NCBI GenBank assembly: GCA_013314735.1
Contig: JABUFD010000003.1
Coordinates: 434,001 to 498,000 of the forward strand
Source: Anaerolineae bacterium
GTDB taxonomy: Bacteria > Chloroflexota > Anaerolineae > Anaerolineales > Anaerolineaceae
Reading direction: 5' to 3'
Length of the DNA: 64,000 nucleotides
A model generated the notes under the pieces. The model was not told where the DNA came from. It saw nothing but the letters and a program-made list of their open reading frames with translations, and made no database searches. The position numbers and the translations under genes were made by a program. Below are positions 51,764 to 60,682 of the stretch, piece after piece. Position 1 is the stretch's first letter. Every line of letters begins with the position of its first letter.

Positions 51764-53421
51764 TTAGTCGCCAATCAGACCCCACAGGTATGACCAGTAG
51801 TCAAAGGCGCCGGTGTTGCCAACATGGTTGGGGCTGTTCAGGTTCAGGCCCATATCCCAGGTGGCGAGGACGTCATTGGCATCAAAGGTGGAACCGTCAT
51901 GGAATTTGACGCCTTCGCGCAGATGGAAGGTATAGGTCAAACCGTCTTCGCTGATATCCCAGCTTTCCGCCAGGGCGGGAGAGGGCTGGCCGGTTTCGTC
52001 ATACTTGATCAGGCCTTCCATACCCTGTACACACGGGGCAACCGATTCGCCGTCAGACTCATCATTGCACATCAGGCTGATCATTTCAGCATTCTGCACC
52101 AGGCTGAGCATACCGCCGTTGGGAGCTTCCACCGTTGACCAGTACACCACGCCAAACGGCGGGCGGGAAACATCTTCGAGGGCGGCAGTGGAGGCATTCG
52201 CGTTCGCACCACGGGCCAGAATCACCATCGGGAGGTTTTCCTTGATGGCATTGTTGGCCTGGGTGTAGAGTTCGGTCAGGCGGTCCGGGTCGGTGAGCTT
52301 GGCAGCTTCCGCGAGGGGTTCATAGATTGCCGGGAATGGATCGCCAAACTGGGGGTTGGCCGCGTTGAAGTGGTAATCCAACGAGTTGGTGACGTGCGGA
52401 TAGTCCATGCCCCAACCCAGGAGGTGCAGACCTTCCAGGTTTCCGGCGGTGGATTCAGCAATGAACTCACCGGATTCCATCACAATCACTTCCACATCGA
52501 TGTTGAGGGTGTCTTTCAGCTGGCTCTGGATATCCACTGCCACGCCGCCCGGTTCGGGCAGATAACCGCGGTAGACATCACGGTAATAGAGCTTGGTGCT
52601 GAAGCCATCCGGGTAACCGGCTTCGGCCAACAGGGCCTTGGCGGCTTCCACATCCTGTTCGTACCAGTCTTCGCCGAGGCCGCAATATTCGATGGTTTCA
52701 TTGCAGAACTGGTTCGGGACCACGGCACCTTCGGGATAGAAGTTATCCACAATGCGCTGCCGGTCCAATGCCATGGCAACAGCCTTGCGCACATTGACAT
52801 CGTCAAACGGCGCCATCTTGTTGTTAAAGCCCATATAGAGCACATCAGCGCCAGATGCCTGTACGAGGCGCAGGTTTGGGTCATTCAGGATGGTTTCCCA
52901 GTCATCCACGTTCGGGGTGGTGATCCAGTCGGCAGTACCGGCCTGCAGTTCGAGCAAGCGGGTGGTGCCTTCTTTGGCCCAGCGCAGGACAAAACCATCG
53001 TTGACGGCTTTCTCGCCCCAGTAGTCATCGAATTTGACATGGTCAGGCTCTCGCCGCGTTTCCACTCGTCCACCATGTAGGGGCCGGTGCCGATGAATTT
53101 ATCCAGCATCTCACCGGAACCGCCCTGGGCTTCGATGTATTCCGAGGGGGAGATCACGAAACCGACAAAGCCGATCTTGGTGATAAGGGCCGGGTTGGTG
53201 TTGCACAGTTCAAATACAACCGTGCTGGCATCGGGGGCGTAGATGCGCTTGATCACATCTGATTCGCCGCAGTTTTCGTTGACGACCTCATACTTGGCTT
53301 CCCAGGGGCCTTCATCGGCCATGGGAGCTTCTTCTTCGGTGGCTTCCTTGGTACCGCAGGCACCAAGAACCATCGCTGCCACCATCAGAAGGGACAACAG
53401 GTAAAACATTTTTTTCTTCAT
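51764..53421 (-). pseudogene. oppA: Family 5 oligopeptide-binding lipoprotein, circularly permuted and frameshifted
   Basis: Starts at the ATG at 53421 behind GGAGG with a lipoprotein signal (MKKKMFYLLSLLMVAAMVLG, lipobox LGAC). The first frame reads to about 53040, DEWKRGESLTM, and the second continues with KFDDYWGEKAVNDG to 51764. One extra base, for example a second G in ATGTC at 53039-53040, would restore a single protein of about 550 residues. The order is unusual: GTGPYMVDEWKRGE, NVRKAVAMALDRQRIVDNFY and LLAEAGYPDGFS come first, and blocks normally near the N-terminus (GLIKYDETGQPSPALAESWD, GLTYTFHLREGVKFHDGSTF) come last. So the protein is circularly permuted relative to DppA/OppA. It may be a sequencing error rather than a dead gene, since the rest of the operon is intact. 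Confidence 0.88.
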
Positions 53422-53750
53422 TTTTCCTCCATACAGAAAATGAAAACCAATAAGGTTACGACACATATACTTGAACACGGGCGCAGCCTTGCGGGTGCCT
53501 CCCGGAATTCACAATTCAAATGTTACGGACAAATGGGAATACAACTGAAAGTGACAATTAATTGGGAGTGATTATAGTACGCAGTGCGGGTTTCGTCAAT
53601 CCAAATGCAGCCGGATTCCACAATTTTGGTGGTTTATCCACTGGATTTGCCGGATATCTGGAAAAAAGACCAATTGCCAGCCCGAAAAATGCCAATAAAC
53701 CGTATAATCAAGATACATCACCACGCTACAACCTGAGGAGGACGAACGCA
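53422..53750. other. Divergent intergenic region between oppA and the lipoprotein gene
   Basis: 329 bases. A TATAAT hexamer at 53703-53708 points toward the plus-strand lipoprotein, but no -35 is well placed. I found no convincing promoter for oppA by eye. AT-rich overall, no gene. Confidence 0.5.
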
Positions 53751-54656
53751 ATGAATCGAAATAAAACCCACTGGCTGATGATCCTGGCATTGTTGCTGCT
53801 GTTCGCCATGGCTTGCAACCTGTCCAATATCCTGCCAAAACCGCAAGAAGAAGCCCCGCAAGAGGATGACGAAGTCAGCCAGTTGGAGTTGAAACTGACG
53901 ATCTCCGCCCTGGAAACTGACCAGGCTGCGGAACCGGAAGAAGAGGAAGAAGCGGCACCCACCACCGCCCCGGAACCCACCCGCACACCCCAGCCCAGCC
54001 TGACCCCCGCACCCACCAACACACCTGCGCCGGTCTATACCCCCACCCTGGCCAACCCGGGATTGATCACCGAGAATGATTATTACACCGAATTCCAGGA
54101 CCTGACCGGCTGGTATGACTTTTATGTATCGCCGGGGGCTCGTCCGGAATACGAGGTCACGCTCGATAACCGCGGGATGAATATCTATGTGAAAACAGGC
54201 GATACCTATGTCTACGCCATCCAGGAAGACCTGTGGTATTACCCGGGTGAACCGGTGTACGTGGAAACTGAAATTTCCACCCTCGAAGGCGCGTATGACA
54301 ACAACCTGGGTGTGGTATGCCGCGTGAATGAATTCGGCTGGTACGAGTTCCTGATCCGTACCAACGGCTACTGGGATTTCTACCGCTATGATGAAGACCA
54401 AGGCTACACCTACCTGGGTGACGGTGGGTCATGGAACATCAACATGAAGCACGAAACCAATGTGGTGGGGATGCTGTGCGACGGTGATGAATTCACCATT
54501 TACATCAACGGCGTGGAAACCAAGACCATCATCGATGACAAATTCGCCGAGGGCGGCGTAGGCCTCAACGTGGGCACGCTGGAATACGGCGGACTGGATT
54601 TCATCGTCCACAACTTCACCGCCGTGAATGACCTTTCCCTGGTCGGATTGCAATAA
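53751..54656 (+). CDS. Predicted lipoprotein with concanavalin-like domain
   Basis: 301 aa from the ATG at 53751, behind GAGGAGG. The lipoprotein signal ends at FAMAC; an acidic stretch (PQEEAPQEDDE, EPEEEEEAA) and a Thr/Pro linker (PTRTPQPSLTPAPTNTPAPV) lead to a C-terminal beta domain of about 190 residues: YTEFQDLTGWYDFYV, YVETEISTLEGAYDNNLGVV, WDFYRYDEDQGYTYL and VGMLCDGDEFTIYINGVETK. The last pattern is typical of a jelly-roll laminin/concanavalin-like (LamG/DUF1080-type) fold, so carbohydrate or surface binding is plausible. Standalone, with a good terminator. Confidence 0.75.
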   Translation: MNRNKTHWLMILALLLLFAMACNLSNILPKPQEEAPQEDDEVSQLELKLTISALETDQAAEPEEEEEAAPTTAPEPTRTPQPSLTPAPTNTPAPVYTPTLANPGLITENDYYTEFQDLTGWYDFYVSPGARPEYEVTLDNRGMNIYVKTGDTYVYAIQEDLWYYPGEPVYVETEISTLEGAYDNNLGVVCRVNEFGWYEFLIRTNGYWDFYRYDEDQGYTYLGDGGSWNINMKHETNVVGMLCDGDEFTIYINGVETKTIIDDKFAEGGVGLNVGTLEYGGLDFIVHNFTAVNDLSLVGLQ

Positions 54657-54675
54657 CCTTTCAAGATCATTCACC

Positions 54676-54716
54676 AAAGCGCCCTGGGATTGGAAACCCG
54701 GGGCGCTTTTTCTTTA
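54676..54716 (+). terminator. Intrinsic terminator
   Basis: AAAGCGCCCTGGG pairs with CCCGGGGCGCTTT (one G-T pair) around ATTGGAAA, followed by TTTTTC. It serves the lipoprotein gene and lies against the convergent URO-D gene. Confidence 0.85.
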
Positions 54717-55778
54717 CTTTGTCCGCCAACACAGCTCTTCGTACACCTGGTTATAGTACAACACATTGTCCACCGGGGTATTGCTGGGTATGTGGTTACC
54801 GACTGCCATCACAAATCCGGGGCATTCCCGCCCGATGTTGATACAGCGCTCCACTTCCCTGCGGATCTCCGCGCGGCTGCCGTACAGCAGGTAGCGGGTA
54901 TCGGCATTGCCCATGATCACATGCGTCTGACCGTAGCGCTCCGCGATCGTTTCCAGGCTGGTGAAGGGTTCAAAGATGAAACCTTCCATCCCCACCGCCG
55001 CCAGGTCGTCCACAAATGGCGTGAAGTTCCCATCCGAGCAGAATAATATTTTCTTCCCGGCGCGTTTCAGCGGTTCGAGGTAACGTTCATAATTCGGAAA
55101 AACATATTTCCGGTACCAGCGCGGCGAGCAGAACGGTCCCGCGCTCCACACAATGTCATCGTGGATCAGGATCACCGGGCTGTCGCATTGCGCCAGGGCG
55201 GTGTAATATTTCATCATCCAATCCGCGTAGCGGTTGGTCATTGCGCCAAATGCAGCAGAATCCTCCCCCATCGCCAGCAGCAGGTCATCCCAACCGAACA
55301 GGTAGATCAGCCCGGAAATCACCGTGATGTACGTACCCACAGTGTGTACCATGTCCGGCAGGCTTGTCATCATCCGATGGTATACCTGGTTGGTCTCATT
55401 CAGTATTTCGGCATGCGTTTTATTGGGCAACCGTTCAAACGGGTCAAAGCGCAGGATTTCCGCCACCGATTGAAACGGACTTTTGCGCGGTTCGCGCCAG
55501 TCAACCCCGCCAGCGGCATACTCCGCGTGTCCCATGTCAGTGTAACAATCCCCCAATTCTTCCAGGCCATAGTTGGTTCCCCATTGAAAATCATACTGCC
55601 ATGCCCGCATGAAAGCCCTGGAGGCAGCCGACTGCTCTTCCGGCGCGCTGTGTTCGTCAACGGGGATGCCGGTTACCGCCCGAACCACCGCCCAATGGCT
55701 CTCCACCGAATATTCTGTGCGCGGGATCCGCGCCGGCATCTGCAAATTCATCGCTGCCATTCCGATCTCGTGGGACAA
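54714..55778 (-). CDS. Uroporphyrinogen decarboxylase (URO-D) family protein
   Basis: 354 aa from a TTG at 55778, with AAGGAGG ending six bases before it. The family covers heme UroD and MtaA/MtbA-type methyltransferases, all TIM barrels. HDDIVWSAGPFCSPRWYRKY (about residues 204-223), KKILFCSDGNFTPFVDDL and VIMGNADTRYLL match the group. The zinc-type H-x-C motif of corrinoid methyltransferases is not intact (FCSDGN), and heme UroD residues near the N-terminus are absent, so neither activity is certain. A corrinoid-related role is possible because a B12-binding protein gene lies 2 kb away. Confidence 0.78.
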   Translation of the reverse strand: MSHEIGMAAMNLQMPARIPRTEYSVESHWAVVRAVTGIPVDEHSAPEEQSAASRAFMRAWQYDFQWGTNYGLEELGDCYTDMGHAEYAAGGVDWREPRKSPFQSVAEILRFDPFERLPNKTHAEILNETNQVYHRMMTSLPDMVHTVGTYITVISGLIYLFGWDDLLLAMGEDSAAFGAMTNRYADWMMKYYTALAQCDSPVILIHDDIVWSAGPFCSPRWYRKYVFPNYERYLEPLKRAGKKILFCSDGNFTPFVDDLAAVGMEGFIFEPFTSLETIAERYGQTHVIMGNADTRYLLYGSRAEIRREVERCINIGRECPGFVMAVGNHIPSNTPVDNVLYYNQVYEELCWRTK

Positions 55779-55877
55779 GGGGCACCTCCTTCAACGGGTA
55801 CAGGAAACGGGATGATTGAATGCTACCCGACAATTCGTATTTCGGCTATCCTGCCAGCCAATTGCTGAAAGTTTTTT

Positions 55878-56324
55878 TCACCGCGGCAACAAGCAGGCCT
55901 CCTGCAGGAAAGCCAGGTCAAACAGCACCGCCTCCACCGTCAGCCCTTCGCACAAATGCTGTCCGGCCAGTTCCGGCGGGAAGCCCTGCGGACGCAGCAC
56001 CGCGCAGCGCAGGCTGCCGAAGCGCGCTTCAAACCCGGCGGCGTACGCGCGGCACAGCTGCACAACCTCGTCCTCCGGTAACCCGAGGTGTTTTCCCTGC
56101 CAGCCAAGGAACAGCAGCATCCCTTCCACCAGGCCGCATTGCGCCCCGTACCCGCCCGCGCCGTGCATGCCCGCAGCGGCATCCCATAACACCGCTGGCA
56201 GGTTGATGCCGGCCTGTTCGCACAACGCTATCAGCGTGGTACGGGCGCAGTTATGGTCGTGCTCCCAATAGGCAGCATGCACCAGCGCCGCCGCCCAGCC
56301 CCAAAGGTCCACGGGGGTTGTCAT
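55878..56324 (-). CDS. C_GCAxxG_C_C-like redox protein
   Basis: 148 aa from the ATG at 56324, behind GGGAGGAAGC, overlapping the kinase stop (ATGA). The pattern HNCARTTLIALCEQAGINLP, then AAAGMHGAGGYGAQCGLVEG, then LCRAYAAGFEARFGSLRC and CEGLTVEAVLF resembles the C_GCAxxG_C_C (PF09719-type) proteins, whose conserved cysteines suggest redox or metal chemistry. Function unknown. Belongs to a run of small genes on the minus strand. Confidence 0.7.
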   Translation of the reverse strand: MTTPVDLWGWAAALVHAAYWEHDHNCARTTLIALCEQAGINLPAVLWDAAAGMHGAGGYGAQCGLVEGMLLFLGWQGKHLGLPEDEVVQLCRAYAAGFEARFGSLRCAVLRPQGFPPELAGQHLCEGLTVEAVLFDLAFLQEACLLPR

Positions 56325-56995
56325 GCTTCCTCCCATCCCCGCAGCAGTTCCGGATGCAGCGGGTCATGGTTGTCGATCAACACATCGGCACGTTCCGCCG
56401 GGCGGCACTGCGCCAGGTACATGCGCTGGCCGGGCACATAGCGCTGCAGGTAGCGCGCACGTACCTGGTCTTCATTGCCGAACAGGTACTGGTCGCGCCG
56501 CGCGGCACGCGCCACGGTTTCTTCAAAATCCACTTGCAGAAAAATCGTGACATCCCAGTACGGCGCCAGTTCCGGGCGCTGCAGGAAAATGCCATCAAAC
56601 AGCAGGATCGCATCCGGCGCTGCGCTGATGGCCAGTGTCTCCAGCGGGGCTTCCACGCGATAATCGTACACGCCGGTACGGCAGGCGCGGTTGGCGCCCG
56701 GCCCCAACGGCCGCAGCAGCACTTCCACCAGGGTGGCATAATCGAACGAATCCTGGTAATACGATTCCGGCGTTGTGCTGCTGTTTTTGTGGCGCAGTGC
56801 GGCGGGATAATGGAAATAATCCACCGATGAGCGCAGGATCTGCCGCCCGCGGCCCTCCATCACCCGCGCCAGGTCATCCGCCAGAATGGTTTTGCCGGCG
56901 GCGTCCACCCCGTCAACCGCCGTCCGCAGCGGATGCCCGGGATCGCGGCCCAGCAGGTACTGAGCCAGGCTTTCCAGCAATTGCGCGCGTTCCAT
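56321..56995 (-). CDS. Uridine kinase-like P-loop protein
   Basis: 224 aa from the ATG at 56995; upstream residues belong to an overlapping reading of the previous gene. Walker A GVDAAGKTILADDL (about 28-41), SSVDYFHYPAALRHKNS and APDAILLFDGIFLQRPEL (Walker B-like) with IFLQVDFEETVARAARRDQY resemble uridine kinase and phosphoribulokinase-type NTPases. A nucleoside or sugar substrate is likely but not defined. Starts four bases after pepE ends. Confidence 0.78.
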   Translation of the reverse strand: MERAQLLESLAQYLLGRDPGHPLRTAVDGVDAAGKTILADDLARVMEGRGRQILRSSVDYFHYPAALRHKNSSTTPESYYQDSFDYATLVEVLLRPLGPGANRACRTGVYDYRVEAPLETLAISAAPDAILLFDGIFLQRPELAPYWDVTIFLQVDFEETVARAARRDQYLFGNEDQVRARYLQRYVPGQRMYLAQCRPAERADVLIDNHDPLHPELLRGWEEA

Positions 56996-56999
56996 CGCC

Positions 57000-57701
57000 T
57001 CACACCACCAGGTCAACCACATTCGCCAGGGGCGTTTCCAGAACCGCGCCGCCGGTGGCTTCCACATGGTAGACGTTGGCATTCGCCCCAAAACGCAGGG
57101 CAAGCGGTTCTTCACCCTCGCGCAGGTGCAGGGCGGCCGCCTCGTCTGCACCGTAACCGGCCGCGGCTGTGCCGGAAGTCACCAGGGCATGGTACCCCGG
57201 GCGGCGTTCAGGCTGGCTGTCATAGTGCGGGCAGAAACTGCCCGGCACGATCCCGGTGCAATCCAGCGCCAGCATTTGCCCGGGCACCGAGTTGCTGACG
57301 CCCTGCTCAAACCAGCAATTGCCGCCTGCGCTGACACCGGCGCACAGGATGCCGTTCTGGTAGGCCTTGCCCAGGATGCGGAACAGGTCCCATTCGCGCC
57401 ACAGCGCCATCATGCTGCGCGTGTTGCCACCGCCCACGAACAGGATGTCCTTGTCCAGCAGGAAGCCTTCCAGGTCAGCGGTGGGCAGGCGAAAGAGTGA
57501 GAGATGGCTTGGCGTTCCCCCCAATGCCAGGATTGCATCATAAAATTCCAGGATCGCTTCGTGCTTGTCAGCCCCGGCGGTCGGCAGCAGGCAGACCCGT
57601 GGGTGTTCCATCCCGCTGGCGCGCAGGATGTATTCCTGCACCTTCGCCATCGTTTTCTCTGGGCCGAATCCGCCGCCGCCCATTGCTATGATCTGTTTCA
57701 T
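57000..57701 (-). CDS. pepE: Peptidase E-like (S51) dipeptidase
   Basis: 233 aa from the ATG at 57701 behind GGAGGCAGG. S51 serine dipeptidases cleave Asp-X dipeptides. Catalytic Ser lies in ILCAGVSAGGNCWFEQG (about 129-145); KQIIAMGGGGFG, DILFVGGGNTRSMMALWRE and LGLVPGSFCPHYD-like IVPGSFCPHYDSQPERR are family blocks. First gene of the minus-strand group pepE / kinase / C_GCAxxG. Its upstream gap contains a 12-base palindrome AATCATATGATT at 57758-57769. Confidence 0.85.
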   Translation of the reverse strand: MKQIIAMGGGGFGPEKTMAKVQEYILRASGMEHPRVCLLPTAGADKHEAILEFYDAILALGGTPSHLSLFRLPTADLEGFLLDKDILFVGGGNTRSMMALWREWDLFRILGKAYQNGILCAGVSAGGNCWFEQGVSNSVPGQMLALDCTGIVPGSFCPHYDSQPERRPGYHALVTSGTAAAGYGADEAAALHLREGEEPLALRFGANANVYHVEATGGAVLETPLANVVDLVV

Positions 57702-57928
57702 GCCTGCCTCCTTGTATTCTGGGCCGATTGGTGAGTAAACCCTATCAACCGTAGGATAATCATATGATTTTTTCAATTATAATTAAGATTCTAACCAGTT
57801 CTGCTGCCGTTTCGCCCGACATTCCCGCAAACCGCAGGTCGATCTGAGACACTGTACCAACTGTAAACTGACGCATTGATTAACCGTTGAAACAATTCCG
57901 GTTCTGTTTACGAAACCAGGAGGTCGCC

Positions 57929-59554
57929 ATGAAAACAATTGTCGCTGCTGCATTGGGGGAATGTGTGCATGTGGCGGGGGTGATGAATTTCCTGCGCCTG
58001 GCGGAATCCGCCGGGTGGCGCACGGTGTTCCTCGGCCCGGCGGTTCCCATCGCCCAGGTGCTGGCAGTGGTGGAAGCGGAACAGGCCGAGCTGGCTGCGG
58101 TTTCCTACCGCCTTACCCCTGAAACCGGCGAGCGCCTGCTGGCGGATTTTGCCGAGGAGGCCGACGCCCTGCGCAGCCGCGGTGTACGCTTTGCCTTCGG
58201 CGGCACGCCGCCAGTGGTGGAGCGCGCACGTGCCCTGGGATTCTTTGAAGCCGCCTTTGACGGCAGTGAAACCACCGAAGATGTACTGGCTTACCTGCGC
58301 GGTGACAACCCCGCCAGCCGCACGGAAACGGATTATCCCCAGGATACCATCGCCCGCATCCGCTGGAAATCCCCCTACCCGATCCTGCGGCATCACTACG
58401 GGCAGCCCACTATGCAGACCACACTGGAAGGCATCGCGCAGATCGCCGAATCGCGCCTGCTGGATGTGATCTCGCTGGGGATTGACCAGGACGCGCAGGA
58501 AAATTTTTTCCATCCCGAACGCCAGGATCCGCGCCGCCGCGGCGCCGGCGGTGTGCCGGTGCGCTCCGCCGATGACTACCGCGCCCTGTACCAGGCCAGC
58601 CGCCGCGGCAATTACCCCCTGCTGCGCACCTATTCCGGCACCGATGATTTCATCGCCCTGGCGGAACTCTACCTGGCCACCATCCGCAACGCGTGGTGCG
58701 CCATTCCGCTCTACTGGTTCAACCGCATGGACAGGCGCGGGCCGTGGGGGTTGGAGGAATCCATCCGCGAGCACCAGCAGGTGATGGCCTGGTACGGTAC
58801 ACGCGCTGTACCGGTGGAACTGAACGAAGCCCACCATTGGGGCATGCGGGATGCCTCGGATGTTATCTTCGTGGTGTCCTCCTACCTCGCCGCCCATAAC
58901 GCGCATGCCTTCGGCGTCAGGGATTACATTGTGCAGATGATGTTCAACAGCCCACCCGGCACCGCGGATGCGATGGACCTCGCCAAGATGGCGGCGCTGC
59001 TGGAATTGATCGCCCCACTGGAATCCGCATCCTTCCGCATCTGGCGCCAAACCCGCACCGGCCTGCTCAGCTACCCGCTCCAGCCGGATGCCGCCCGTGC
59101 GCACCTGGCGGCGAGCATCTACGTCCAGATGGCGCTGCACCCGCATATTGTCCATATCGTCGGACATACCGAAGCGCACCACGCCGCCTCAGCCGCGGAT
59201 GTGATCGAAGCCTGCCAGATGGCGCGGCGCACGATCGAAAACGCCCTCAACGGCCAACCTGACCTGACTGCCGACCCGGCCGTGCAGGCCCGTAAGCAGT
59301 ACCTGGTGGCGGAAGCGCAGATCACCCTCGAAGCCATCCGCCGCCTGGCCGAACCCGGCAGCAATGACCCATTGACCGATCCTGCCGTGCTGGCAAAGGC
59401 AGTCACCACGGGCATCCTGGATGCCCCGCACCTGAAGAACAATCCCTACGCGCGCGGCAGCGTGCGCACCCGCCTGGTCAACGGCGCTTGCGAAAGCGTG
59501 GATGACCATGGCCGTATCCTGAATGAATCACAGCGCCTGGCTGATATTCCATAA
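57929..59554 (+). CDS. B12-binding TIM-barrel protein of unknown specificity
   Basis: 541 aa from the ATG at 57929 behind AGGAGG. Residues 1-115 look like a cobalamin-binding Rossmann domain: ALGECVHVAGVMNFLRLAES holds a CxHxxG variant of the DxHxxG motif with the His kept, followed by FLGPAVPIAQVL and RFAFGGTPPVVE. The rest resembles a TIM barrel: ETDYPQDTIARIRWKSPYPI, LDVISLGIDQDAQENFF, NAWCAIPLYWFNRMDRRGPW and NEAHHWGMRDASDVIFVV. It could be a B12-dependent mutase, or a methyltransferase-like protein; no close characterised family is recognised. Co-transcribed with an opine-dehydrogenase-like gene 15 bases on. Confidence 0.7.
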   Translation: MKTIVAAALGECVHVAGVMNFLRLAESAGWRTVFLGPAVPIAQVLAVVEAEQAELAAVSYRLTPETGERLLADFAEEADALRSRGVRFAFGGTPPVVERARALGFFEAAFDGSETTEDVLAYLRGDNPASRTETDYPQDTIARIRWKSPYPILRHHYGQPTMQTTLEGIAQIAESRLLDVISLGIDQDAQENFFHPERQDPRRRGAGGVPVRSADDYRALYQASRRGNYPLLRTYSGTDDFIALAELYLATIRNAWCAIPLYWFNRMDRRGPWGLEESIREHQQVMAWYGTRAVPVELNEAHHWGMRDASDVIFVVSSYLAAHNAHAFGVRDYIVQMMFNSPPGTADAMDLAKMAALLELIAPLESASFRIWRQTRTGLLSYPLQPDAARAHLAASIYVQMALHPHIVHIVGHTEAHHAASAADVIEACQMARRTIENALNGQPDLTADPAVQARKQYLVAEAQITLEAIRRLAEPGSNDPLTDPAVLAKAVTTGILDAPHLKNNPYARGSVRTRLVNGACESVDDHGRILNESQRLADIP

Positions 59555-59569
59555 CCGAAGGAGAACCTG

Positions 59570-60682
59570 ATGAAAACAGCTGAACGTTTCACCATCATCG
59601 GCGCCGGCAACGGCGGAAAATCGATGGCAGCCCATCTCGCGCTGGAAGGCGCGCAGGTAAAGCTTTATAACCGTACCTACGAGCATATTCATGCGCTTGC
59701 CAAACGCGGCGGGATTGAGCTTGACAGCTACGAAGGCGGCCCGCAGGGATTTGGAAAACTCCAGCTGGCCACCTCCGACCTGGAAGAAGCGGTGCGCGGT
59801 GCCGAAGTGATCATGGTGGTGGTGCCTTCCTCTGCCCACGCCAGCATCGCCGAGCAGCTCTCGCCGTTTCTCACAGATGGACAGATCGTGGTACTGAATC
59901 CGGGCCGTACCTGCGGCGCGATTGAATTCCGCTACCAGCTGGAAAAAAACGGCTGCACGGCCGATGTGGTTGTGGCCGAAACCGAAACCTTTATCTACGC
60001 CTGTCGGGCTGAAGGCCCCGCCCAGGCCTACATCTTCCGCATCAAGGACGCCATCCCACTGGCGGCACTGCCAGCGATCCACAACCAGGCTGTGCTCGAT
60101 GCGCTTTCCGCCGTGTACCCCCAATTCATCGACGGCACCGATGTGCTGCATACTGGATTAAATAACATGGGCGCCATTTTCCATCCCGCCCTGACCCTGC
60201 TCAATGCCGCCCGCATTGAATCCACCCGCGGTGATTTCCAGTTCTATATCGATGGGGTCACCCCGGCAGTGGCATCCGTGCTGAATGCCATCGACCGCGA
60301 ACGGGTTACCGTTGCTTCCGCCCTCGGCATCCGCGCCCGTACCGCCATGGAATGGCTCAAAATTGCCTACAACGTCAGCGGAAATGACCTGAACGAAGCA
60401 ATCCACAACCAGACCGGCTACATGGGCATCAAGGCGCCGGGGACGCTCAACCACCGCTACATCTTCGAAGATGTGCCAATGAGCCTGGTGCCGATTGCCT
60501 CACTGGGGCAGCATTACGGCGTATCGGTGCGCGGCATGGACAGCCTGATCCGCCTGGCGTGTATCATCCACAACACCGATTACTTCCGCCGCGGCCGCAC
60601 GCTGGAAAAATTGGGACTGGCACGCCTCAGCGTGGGGGAAATCCAACGCTATGTGCGGGAGGGAATCCGGGAAGAAGATTAA
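59570..60682 (+). CDS. NAD/NADP octopine/nopaline dehydrogenase family protein
   Basis: 370 aa. Rossmann domain at the start (ERFTIIGAGNGGKSMAAHLA, residues 5-24; EVIMVVVPSSAHASIAEQL; GQIVVLNPGRTCGAIEF), then the family's C-terminal helical domain with DVLHTGLNNMGAIFHPALTL (about 191-210) and AYNVSGNDLNEAIHNQTGYM. Opine dehydrogenases reductively couple an amino acid with a keto acid, or run in reverse. Here the partner is a B12-binding protein, so an amino-acid catabolic route is a reasonable guess. SD GAAGGAG, start ATG at 59570. Its TAA overlaps the stop of the convergent GGDEF gene. Confidence 0.85.
   Translation: MKTAERFTIIGAGNGGKSMAAHLALEGAQVKLYNRTYEHIHALAKRGGIELDSYEGGPQGFGKLQLATSDLEEAVRGAEVIMVVVPSSAHASIAEQLSPFLTDGQIVVLNPGRTCGAIEFRYQLEKNGCTADVVVAETETFIYACRAEGPAQAYIFRIKDAIPLAALPAIHNQAVLDALSAVYPQFIDGTDVLHTGLNNMGAIFHPALTLLNAARIESTRGDFQFYIDGVTPAVASVLNAIDRERVTVASALGIRARTAMEWLKIAYNVSGNDLNEAIHNQTGYMGIKAPGTLNHRYIFEDVPMSLVPIASLGQHYGVSVRGMDSLIRLACIIHNTDYFRRGRTLEKLGLARLSVGEIQRYVREGIREED

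Noticed and set aside
52885-53065. Programmed frameshift in the binding protein gene
   Set aside because: No slippery heptamer is visible at the junction, and a simple one-base loss explains the break.
57908-59182. Minus-strand frame opposite the B12-binding gene
   Set aside because: The plus strand has a ribosome site and recognisable domains; the minus frame has neither.
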